Assembly (NCBI RefSeq): GCF_002423035.1
Contig: NZ_DIUM01000090.1
Location: 1-57,010 of the forward strand
Length of the DNA stretch: 57,010 nt
Direction: 5' to 3'
From: Thiocapsa sp. UBA6158
Lineage (GTDB): Bacteria; Pseudomonadota; Gammaproteobacteria; Chromatiales; Chromatiaceae
Position numbers and translations under genes: made by a program. This document shows positions 35,245-41,819 of this stretch, piece after piece (position 1 is the first letter of the stretch; each line of letters begins with the position of its first letter). The notes beneath the pieces are model-generated. The model was not told the origin of the DNA. It ran no database searches and worked only from the letters and a program-made list of their open reading frames with translations.

Positions 35245-36156
35245 ATGGCGATGGACGAGCGCAGACGCCTGGACTACCTAGGCGCGATGGGTGTCGATGT
35301 CTGGGTGTCGCGCCATGTCGCTGCGCGTGCAGTCGATAGCGCCGAAGAGACGGGCCTCGTCGAAACCGCGTCGCCCATGACGGGGCAAGCCGCCCCGAGT
35401 TCGGTTCCGCCGTCCCTGCAGCCCGCGCACCCGATCCCGCCGGTTCGTGCCGCCGCTCCCGAGGTCGTGCCTGAACCCGTCGCGTCCGGACCGCTCGAGT
35501 CCGGACCGGGCGAGCCCGATCCGTCCGGTGGCCTGTCGTCGCCCGATCCGGCAAAGATGGATTGGGATGCACTCGAGACGGCGGTGTCCGGCTGCCGCGC
35601 CTGCGGACTTTGCGAGACCCGCACCAACACCGTGTTCGGCGTCGGCAGCCGAACCGCGGATCTCCTGATCATCGGCGAGGCCCCGGGCGCAGACGAGGAT
35701 CGCGCCGGCGAGCCCTTCGTCGGGCGTGCCGGGCAGTTGCTCAACCGCATGCTCGCGGCGATCGGTCTGGCGCGTGAGCAGGTCTACATTGCCAACGTGC
35801 TCAAGTGCCGCCCGCCCGGGAATCGCGATCCACGCCCCGAGGAGACCAAAGAGTGCGAGGCGTATCTCATGCGGCAGATCGCGCTGCTCGGCCCGCGCGC
35901 GATCCTCTGTGTCGGGCGCGTGGCGGCTCAGCATGTCCTGCAGACGGATGCGCCGCTGGGGAGTTTGAGGGGGCGTTGGCTCGAGTTTCGGGCGGGGTCG
36001 ATCCCGCTGCGCGTAACCTATCATCCGGCCTATCTGCTGCGCTCGCCCGATCAGAAGGTGAAAGTCTGGGAGGATTTGGTCGAGGTTGCGCGGCGCTTGC
36101 GCGAGGCGCGAGATAACGTTGTCGGTAAAGGCAATGATAAAAATCAGTCTGATTGA
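35245..36156 (+). CDS. uracil-DNA glycosylase, family 4 (Fe-S)
   Basis: This 303-residue protein is a type 4 UDG that removes uracil from DNA. The catalytic domain (about residues 105-295) has the active-site GEAPGADEDRAGEPFVGRAGQ, the HPAYLLR motif and the four cysteines expected for the [4Fe-4S] cluster (CRACGLC, then CRPPGN and ILCVG downstream). The N-terminus (MDERRRLDYLGAMGVDVW) is the conserved peptide of the proteobacterial version. Between them lies a Pro/Ala-rich linker of about 80 residues that looks disordered. The start is ATG 35245; ATG 35251 is equally possible. Confidence 0.92.
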   Translation: MAMDERRRLDYLGAMGVDVWVSRHVAARAVDSAEETGLVETASPMTGQAAPSSVPPSLQPAHPIPPVRAAAPEVVPEPVASGPLESGPGEPDPSGGLSSPDPAKMDWDALETAVSGCRACGLCETRTNTVFGVGSRTADLLIIGEAPGADEDRAGEPFVGRAGQLLNRMLAAIGLAREQVYIANVLKCRPPGNRDPRPEETKECEAYLMRQIALLGPRAILCVGRVAAQHVLQTDAPLGSLRGRWLEFRAGSIPLRVTYHPAYLLRSPDQKVKVWEDLVEVARRLREARDNVVGKGNDKNQSD

Positions 36157-36188
36157 TATTGTTTATTTTCTATTTAACCGTTTGCTAA

Positions 36189-36194
36189 TATAAT
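36189..36194 (+). promoter_or_regulatory. consensus -10 box in AT-rich patch before the sulfur globule gene
   Basis: A perfect TATAAT stands 69 bp before the start codon, in a stretch from about 36130 that is far richer in A/T than the rest of the window. The best -35 candidate (TTTCTA, 36167-36172, spacer 16) is poor. A 13-bp dyad AATCAGTCTGATT lies at about 36142 and could be an operator. The patch predicts strong expression, as expected for an abundant structural protein. Confidence 0.6.
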
Positions 36195-36262
36195 GCGACC
36201 CGTGGATGTCGATCGGCTATCCACGCTTGCTGCCAACAACATAGATCGATTCGGAGAATAGA

Positions 36263-36637
36263 ATGAACAAGCTTGCTACTGCTGCTGCCGTCGCTGCCCT
36301 CCTCGGTGCCTCCGCTTCCGCCTCCGCCTGGTGGGGTCCGGGTTACGGCGGGTACGGCCCCGGTTACGGTTCCGGTCTCGGCGATGCCTTCAGCGACATG
36401 TTCGGCGACGGCTACGGTGACTTCAATTTCGGTATGAGCGGCGGCGGCAGTGGCCGCGGCTACGGTCGTGGTCTGGGTCGTGGCTACGGCTACGGCTACA
36501 ACAACCCCTACTACTACGGTGCCCCTTACGGCTACGGCGCTCCCTACTACGGCGGCGGTTACCCCTACGCCTACCCCTATGCGGCACCGGTTGCCCCGGT
36601 GGCGCCTGTTGCTCCGGCTCAGCCAGAAGCCAAGTAA
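36263..36637 (+). CDS. sulfur globule protein
   Basis: Sulfur globule proteins form the envelope of the sulfur deposits that purple sulfur bacteria store in the periplasm. The 124-residue product has a clean signal peptide cleaved after ASASA. The mature chain is almost only Gly, Tyr, Pro, Ala and Asn, with repeats such as GPGYGGYGPGYG and YGAPYGYGAPYYGGG and a Pro/Val/Ala tail (PVAPVAPVAP). This matches the SgpA/B/C type of Allochromatium and Thiocapsa; I cannot assign the exact paralogue. GGAGA precedes the ATG at good distance. It is monocistronic, with its own AT-rich promoter and a strong terminator 40 bp after the stop. Confidence 0.88.
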   Translation: MNKLATAAAVAALLGASASASAWWGPGYGGYGPGYGSGLGDAFSDMFGDGYGDFNFGMSGGGSGRGYGRGLGRGYGYGYNNPYYYGAPYGYGAPYYGGGYPYAYPYAAPVAPVAPVAPAQPEAK

Positions 36638-36676
36638 GTCCTCCGATCGGGCGGCGCACCTCATGTGCGCCGCCGC

Positions 36677-36708
36677 AAAAAAGGCCGGGCCATCGCCCGG
36701 CCTTTTTT
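36677..36708 (+). terminator. intrinsic terminator of the sulfur globule gene
   Basis: The hairpin GGCCGGG / CCCGGCC (36683-36689 and 36696-36702, loop of 6) is flanked by six A on the left and six T on the right. It can therefore terminate transcripts from both strands. The only minus-strand gene reaching it is the PAP2 gene, which ends at 36842. Confidence 0.92.
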
Positions 36709-36841
36709 GTTTCCCGCGGGCTCGCGTCTGAACCCGGTGATGTCGCCGATCGGAGCGGTCAGGCCGGCGTAGGGTTCGTTGGCCTTCGCTTGCGCGCGTC
36801 CACCCTTCCGGCGGGTCTGCTGAGCACGCCGGCTTCGAGGT

Positions 36842-37369
36842 TCATGCAACCATCAGGATGCCGGTAAAGGCCAGTGCGAGTCCGATCAAGGTCGCGACCA
36901 GTACATCGCTGGGATAGTGCAGGCCGAGAATAATCCGCGAGCTGGCGACCAGCATGGTGAAGGGCACGAGGATCCAGGCAAGCTCGGGAACATAGTAGAT
37001 GGCGACGCTCGAGAAGCTCACGGCATGAAGCGTATGGCCGGAGGGAAAGCTGTAGCGGTCGAGCGGCGGGACCAGGGCGATGATCTCGGCGGCATAGTGA
37101 CAGGGTCGTTCGCGACGCGTATAGACCTTCAGCGACTTGTAGAGCGCCAGCGCGACGCCCCCGGTGACGAGCATGTGCACACTGGCCCTGAGGCCGAGGA
37201 ATCCGTGGGTCATCGGCAGGATGGCGATCAAGCTGTACCAAAAAACCCCGTCGCCGAGCCGACTGACGACGGCGAAAGGGCGTTGAATCCAACGGCGCCG
37301 ACCGCCGCGGCTCCAGGTGCGGCAGAGTGATACCTCGATCTCATTCAGATGTTGTAGCCACAGTCGCAT
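36842..37369 (-). CDS. PAP2-family membrane phosphatase
   Basis: The 175-residue membrane protein has the three PAP2 motifs: KVYTRRERP, FPSGHTLH and SRIILGLHYPSD, with several hydrophobic segments. Such enzymes dephosphorylate phosphatidate, undecaprenyl pyrophosphate or similar lipids with the active site outside the cytoplasmic membrane. It is the last gene of an operon with a glycosyltransferase and ornithine-lipid genes, and overlaps the former by 29 bp. Phosphatidate or another lipid phosphate is therefore the likeliest substrate (inference). The start ATG 37369 gives a normal family N-terminus. Confidence 0.87.
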   Translation of the reverse strand: MRLWLQHLNEIEVSLCRTWSRGGRRRWIQRPFAVVSRLGDGVFWYSLIAILPMTHGFLGLRASVHMLVTGGVALALYKSLKVYTRRERPCHYAAEIIALVPPLDRYSFPSGHTLHAVSFSSVAIYYVPELAWILVPFTMLVASSRIILGLHYPSDVLVATLIGLALAFTGILMVA

Positions 37370-38576
37370 GGCAAGCCTCCGTTCCACGTTGTCGGTGGAT
37401 GACCTGAAAGAGACGGTCCTCGACGCTCCGGATGACGCGGTCCCAACTGATCTCCTCGGCCGCGCGGCGGGCCTGTTCTCCGAGCTTTCGGACGCGCGGC
37501 AGGTCGCGAGCCAGCTCGCATCCCGCAGCGATGAACGCTTCACGATCTCCTGACGGTAATGTAACCCCGTTCCGCCCGGGATCAATCAGAGATCGTGCCG
37601 CGGCATAATCGAAAGCGACGACCGGTAGACCGCTGGCCATCGCCTCGAGCACCACGTTGCCGAAGGTCTCGGTCAGGCTCGGAAAGAGGAAGAGATCGCC
37701 CGAGGCGTAATACTTCGAGAGCTCGACGCCGATTTTGGCCCCCGGACAGATGAGCTCGGGGCTCTCGCGTTGGATATGCTCGCGTGCAGGCCCCTCCCCG
37801 ACCAGGATGAAACGCGCCTTCGGTCGAGCCGATTGAATCGCCTGAAAGGCGTCCCGCGCGAGATCGAGATTCTTCTCCGGTGCAATCCGCCCGACGTAGA
37901 GTACGGCCAAGGTGTCCTCGTCGCAGCCCCAACTGCGCCTCAGCGCCTCGTCTCGCCAGGCGGGGGAGAAGAGATCGACGTCCACGCCGCGCCCGAAGAC
38001 GTGGACATCATGGAATCCCTCGCGTGAGAGTTCCGCCTTGAGCTCGGCGGTGGGGACCAGGGTCGCATCCGATCGGTTGTGGAAATGGCGCAGCGTCTCG
38101 GCGATCTGATGGGTGAAGAGGCCGAGACCGTAATGTTGACTGTACTGCTGAAACTGGGTGTGAAATCCGGTCACCGTCGGGATCCCGCGACGGTGCGCGG
38201 CGGAGAGCGCGGCGTGGCCGAGTGGGCCCTGGGTGGCGATATAGACGAGATCCGGCGCGGCGCCGCCCCAGAGGCGGCGCAGCCGCCAGTAAACGGGCAG
38301 TCCGAATCGCAGACCTCGGTAACCGGGGATCGGCAGGCCGGGGACGAGGTGCACGCCGATTCGGCCGAGCGTCGGTGCAGCCGTGTCGCGTTGCTCGCCG
38401 TGCTGGCGAGGCCGGATCAGCTGGATGTCGTGTCCGCGTTCGGCCAAGCCCTCGGCGAGATGCCGCATGGTGTGGGCAACTCCGTTGATCTCGGGCGGAT
38501 AGGTCTCGGTGACGATCGCGATGCGCAGACGCCCGGAAAACCTATCGGTGTCCCGCGGGATGATGTCAGACGACAT
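37341..38576 (-). CDS. GT4-family glycosyltransferase
   Basis: The 411-residue protein has the GT-B fold of family GT4: N-terminal RIAIVTETYPPEINGVAHTM, and the donor-binding C-terminal half with VLYVGRIAPEKNLDLA, FPSLTETFGNVVLEAMASGLPVV. Close relatives include mannosyltransferases such as MgtA and the diacylglycerol glycosyltransferase Agt of phosphate-starved bacteria. The operon with olsA, olsB and a PAP2 phosphatase points to a lipid acceptor, but that is inference. The start is ATG 38576; it overlaps olsA by 11 bp. Confidence 0.85.
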   Translation of the reverse strand: MSSDIIPRDTDRFSGRLRIAIVTETYPPEINGVAHTMRHLAEGLAERGHDIQLIRPRQHGEQRDTAAPTLGRIGVHLVPGLPIPGYRGLRFGLPVYWRLRRLWGGAAPDLVYIATQGPLGHAALSAAHRRGIPTVTGFHTQFQQYSQHYGLGLFTHQIAETLRHFHNRSDATLVPTAELKAELSREGFHDVHVFGRGVDVDLFSPAWRDEALRRSWGCDEDTLAVLYVGRIAPEKNLDLARDAFQAIQSARPKARFILVGEGPAREHIQRESPELICPGAKIGVELSKYYASGDLFLFPSLTETFGNVVLEAMASGLPVVAFDYAAARSLIDPGRNGVTLPSGDREAFIAAGCELARDLPRVRKLGEQARRAAEEISWDRVIRSVEDRLFQVIHRQRGTEACHATVATTSE

Positions 38577-39432
38577 GGGCCATTCCACCCGACGGTATGG
38601 ATTCCGGGCGGCCCGGCGTCGGGTCTGCAATCGCGCCCGGGGTCGGTTCCGGACGCGCTCCGGGAGAGCGTTGCGGCACGGCATCCGGTTGCATGCCGAG
38701 GGCCTCGACGATCGCGGTGCGGGTGCGCTCGGCGAGGAGACGTCGGGTGTTGTTGTCGTCGTCGATTGCCACCGGCGGGAGGAAATGGACCTCCGCGGTG
38801 AGCCCGGGGTGGCGAATCACCCGCAGCAGATGCGCCAAGAGGGTGTCGTCGCCGATGAAGGGCGCAACGGTGTCCGGCACCTCCTCTGCGTGGCCGCGGT
38901 AGGCGATGGCCACCGGTTGAATCCTCAGCCCGGTCTCCTGCGCAAGCGCGAAGAGACGCGGGTGGAACCGCAGCACGCCTGCCCCGTCGCTCGTCGTGCC
39001 CTCGGGAAAGAGCATCAAGGTCTGCTCGCAGCCGATCTTGCGGAGCATCCCGGCAATCTCGTCGATGCGGATGGCGCCGCGCTCGACGAACAAGGTGCCC
39101 GCGGTCTGCGCCAGCCAGCCGATCAGGGGCCAATCGCGCACCTCGGCCTTGGAGAGGAACGCGATCTCGCCTTGTGCGCCGACCACGGGGATGTCGAGCC
39201 AGGAGATGTGGTTGCCGATCAAGAGGCATCCGGGCTGCGCGCGGCCGTAGACGCGAATCCGGATGCCCAGAATCTCGCAGAGCCGTCGTTGCCAGCGCCG
39301 GGTCATGGCCGCGACCGGCGGCGGCCGTCGGCCGAGTCGCGAAAGCAGACCGATGTAGAGTGCGAGCGTTGCACCTTTGCTCAAGTGAGCGAGGATGAGT
39401 GCAAGCCTGCGGATCGATCGCGCGTGCCGCAT
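38566..39432 (-). CDS. olsA: PlsC-type acyltransferase, probably OlsA
   Basis: The 288-residue protein has one N-terminal hydrophobic segment and the PlsC motifs: NHISWLD (the HX4D box) and LFPEGTTS. OlsA acylates lyso-ornithine lipid with acyl-ACP to give ornithine lipid. The assignment as OlsA rather than a phosphatidate-forming PlsC rests on its position four bases after the olsB-like gene, the usual olsBA arrangement. The C-terminal 40 residues are Pro/Gly-rich and unlike the family. Confidence 0.78.
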   Translation of the reverse strand: MRHARSIRRLALILAHLSKGATLALYIGLLSRLGRRPPPVAAMTRRWQRRLCEILGIRIRVYGRAQPGCLLIGNHISWLDIPVVGAQGEIAFLSKAEVRDWPLIGWLAQTAGTLFVERGAIRIDEIAGMLRKIGCEQTLMLFPEGTTSDGAGVLRFHPRLFALAQETGLRIQPVAIAYRGHAEEVPDTVAPFIGDDTLLAHLLRVIRHPGLTAEVHFLPPVAIDDDNNTRRLLAERTRTAIVEALGMQPDAVPQRSPGARPEPTPGAIADPTPGRPESIPSGGMAHVV

Positions 39433-39436
39433 CGCG

Positions 39437-40204
39437 TCACAGACTCGCGGTACGATCGAAAAAGTGTCGCGAGTAGGTCGGATTCAGCGCATCCACATCG
39501 AGCAGCATGAGCACATCCGCAACGCCGAAATCAGGGTCGCGACAGGGCTCTCCGCAGACCTTTGCGCCCAGCCTCACGTAGGTGCGCAGCAAGGCCGGCA
39601 GCGGTGCATCCAGGACATCGTCGGGCACCTGTGCGGTGCGCAGCGGCACCCGCGGGACGACCCTTAAATCGGGCGAGACCATGGCGTGTCGGCGCAAGCG
39701 GTTCATGATGGCCGCGGCCTGGATGTCGTCTTCGCCGAGCGGCATGCTGGCGCAGCCGAACAGATAGTCGAAGCCGTGAAGCTGGATGAAGCCGGCCAGG
39801 CCGGACCAGAGCACGGCGATCGCCGGGCCTTGTCGAAACTCGGGCGAGATGCAGGTCCGGCCGACCTCCAGGAGACGGCCCTTAAGCCGGGGGATCGCTC
39901 CCAAGTCGAATTCGCTCTCGGAGTAGAAGCGACCGATACGCGCGGCGTTGCGGTCCGTCAGGATCCGCGTGCAGCCGACGACCTCGCCGGTGCGCGTATC
40001 GCGCACCAGGAGGTGCTGGCAGTAGGCATCGAGATCGTCTACGTCCAGTCCGCTCGAGCCCGTCTTCAGCTTTGCGCCCAACTCCTCGCCGAAGACCCGA
40101 TATCTGAGGGCTTGGGCCTCGCGGATCTCCGACTCGGACGCGGCGAGCTCGACGAAGAGGCGTTCCTCGCGCTTGGCGATCAACCCAGACGCAGTCGCAA
40201 CCAT
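39437..40204 (-). CDS. olsB: OlsB-like ornithine N-acyltransferase (GNAT)
   Basis: The 255-residue protein belongs to the OlsB/hemolysin-like acetyltransferase family: EIREAQALRYRVFGEELGA, DLDAYCQHLLVRD, LLEVGRTCISPEFRQGPAI and LFGCASMPLG are its typical segments. OlsB attaches a 3-hydroxyacyl group to ornithine, the first step of phosphorus-free ornithine lipids. It is the first gene of a four-gene operon (olsB, olsA, GT4, PAP2). I see no Pho box in the 142 bp upstream. Confidence 0.82.
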   Translation of the reverse strand: MVATASGLIAKREERLFVELAASESEIREAQALRYRVFGEELGAKLKTGSSGLDVDDLDAYCQHLLVRDTRTGEVVGCTRILTDRNAARIGRFYSESEFDLGAIPRLKGRLLEVGRTCISPEFRQGPAIAVLWSGLAGFIQLHGFDYLFGCASMPLGEDDIQAAAIMNRLRRHAMVSPDLRVVPRVPLRTAQVPDDVLDAPLPALLRTYVRLGAKVCGEPCRDPDFGVADVLMLLDVDALNPTYSRHFFDRTASL

Positions 40205-40346
40205 TGCATGCCCTCGAAAAAAGAACCTTTGCGTAGAGGGCGATCATAGATACGGAGTATTGCGGGCGTATGTGGGCTGCGTGACGCCGCCGTGAACGTC
40301 GACTCGAACGCCGCGGTGAGTGGCGGGGCGGCGTTGCGACCCGGCC

Positions 40347-41003
40347 TCAGGGTCTCAGCGAGATGACGGGCCACCCGCGCGATCGGGCGGTCTCGCGAAG
40401 CTGCGGATCGGGGTCGACCGCGACCGGCCGGTCGACGCGTTCCAGGAGGGGAAGATCGTTGTGCGAGTCGCTGTAGAAGCTGCTCCCGCCGAGCGTCTCC
40501 CGATGCTCGCGCAGCCAGGTCTGCAGACGCTCGACCTTGCCCTCCCGGAATGCCGGTTGGCCGGCGGGCTCGCCGGTGAAGCGCCCGTTCTCCTCGGCCG
40601 GCAGCGTCGCGATCAGATGGGCGATTCCGAAACGCTGCGCGATCGGCGCCGTGACGAAGGCGTTCGTCGCGGTGATGATCATGAGTGTGTCTCCGGCCTC
40701 GCGGTGCGACTCGACGAGGTCTCTGGCGGCCGGGAGCATGATGGGCTCGATCAGCTCGGCGACGAACCGCTCGCGCAGTGCTTCGAGATGCGCGCGCGGG
40801 TGCTCGCGCAGGGGGCGCAGCGAGAATCTCAAGAATTCCGCGATATCCAGGGTTCCGTCCTTGTATTCGCGATAGAAGCGCTCGTTCTGGCTCTCGTAAT
40901 CATCTGCATCGACGATCCCCGCGGCGGCCAGGAATCGGCCCCACAGATAATCGGAGTCGCCTGCCAGGAGGGTGTTGTCCAGATCGAAGATCGCCAGCGC
41001 CAT
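40347..41003 (-). CDS. HAD-superfamily phosphatase (SerB-like)
   Basis: The 218-residue protein is a HAD subfamily IB hydrolase: motif I FDLDNTLL, motif II TATN, the Lys of FREGKVERL and the final SDSHNDLPLL. Members act as phosphoserine or histidinol-phosphate phosphatases, and the substrate cannot be read from the sequence. I start at ATG 41003, which has AAGGAAA upstream; the 33 extra codons of the open frame look spurious. About 276 bp without a visible gene separate it from the divergent rppH. Confidence 0.87.
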   Translation of the reverse strand: MALAIFDLDNTLLAGDSDYLWGRFLAAAGIVDADDYESQNERFYREYKDGTLDIAEFLRFSLRPLREHPRAHLEALRERFVAELIEPIMLPAARDLVESHREAGDTLMIITATNAFVTAPIAQRFGIAHLIATLPAEENGRFTGEPAGQPAFREGKVERLQTWLREHRETLGGSSFYSDSHNDLPLLERVDRPVAVDPDPQLRETARSRGWPVISLRP

Positions 41004-41279
41004 GTCGTTTCCTTCGGTTGATGTCTCGCGGTGCGGTGCGCATCGGCGTCCTGATCGGATGCCGGCGTGGTGCGTCGTCTCGTCGGATGGTCGCGGAATC
41101 ATACCGGGGTTTCAAGCCGTGGCGGGTGCCTTCGCTCGGTACCCGACGACGGAGCCTCGAGACCGTTTCCGAGGGCATGCGAAAGCCGTTGAGTGGCAAT
41201 CGCTTATGCAGGTGTCTGCTTGCCGGTCATGCGCCGGATGTGGAAGAATGAGGCAATATGGCCTCACGGACTCGTTTCC

Positions 41280-41819
41280 TTGATCGATCACGACGGTTTC
41301 AGACCCAACGTCGGCATTATCCTGAGCAATCAGGACCGGCGTCTATTTTGGGGTCGTCGCGTCGGCCAAAACGCCTGGCAGTTTCCGCAGGGTGGGATTC
41401 ATTCCGACGAGACGCCCGAGCAGGCCATGTATCGCGAGCTCGAGGAGGAGGTCGGGCTTCAGCCCCGGCAGGTTACCATCCTCGGCTGCACCCGCGGTTG
41501 GCTCAGATATCACCTTCCCAAACGCTACATCCGCCGGCATTGCGGTCCGACCTGCATCGGTCAGAAGCAGGTGTGGTTCATGTTGCGGGTGGATTGCGGC
41601 GAGGACTCCTTCTGTCTGGATCGGACCGACAAGCCCGAATTCGATGCCTGGCGCTGGGTGCGCTACTGGCAGCCGCTGCACGAGGTGGTCTACTTCAAGC
41701 GCCGTGTCTACATGCAGGCGCTCGAAGAGCTCGCCCCGAGCCTGTACCCGGAGGGTCCGCCCGCCCGTGAGGACGCCCAGTCCCGGGTGGTCGGCTTGAT
41801 GCATCAGCGCGGACGATGA
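41280..41819 (+). CDS. rppH: RNA pyrophosphohydrolase
   Basis: RppH removes pyrophosphate from the 5' end of mRNA and so starts RNase E decay. The 179-residue protein has the complete Nudix box, GGIHSDETPEQAMYRELEEE followed by VGL, and the family opening IDHDGFRPNVGIILSN. The TTG at 41280 gives the family start; an upstream ATG at 41229 would add 17 residues. Its stop overlaps the ptsP start (ATGA), and rppH-ptsP is a conserved gammaproteobacterial pair. Confidence 0.93.
   Translation: MIDHDGFRPNVGIILSNQDRRLFWGRRVGQNAWQFPQGGIHSDETPEQAMYRELEEEVGLQPRQVTILGCTRGWLRYHLPKRYIRRHCGPTCIGQKQVWFMLRVDCGEDSFCLDRTDKPEFDAWRWVRYWQPLHEVVYFKRRVYMQALEELAPSLYPEGPPAREDAQSRVVGLMHQRGR

Noticed and set aside
35363..35375. 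Match to the 86-bp element end (GAAACCGCGTCG) inside the uracil-DNA glycosylase gene
   Set aside because: There is no opposite end at about 86 bp, and the sequence is in-frame coding linker; chance is likely in this base composition.
40205..40346. Pho box upstream of olsB
   Set aside because: I looked for the CTGTCAT-type direct repeat expected if phosphate control applied and found none; regulation of the lipid operon is therefore left open.
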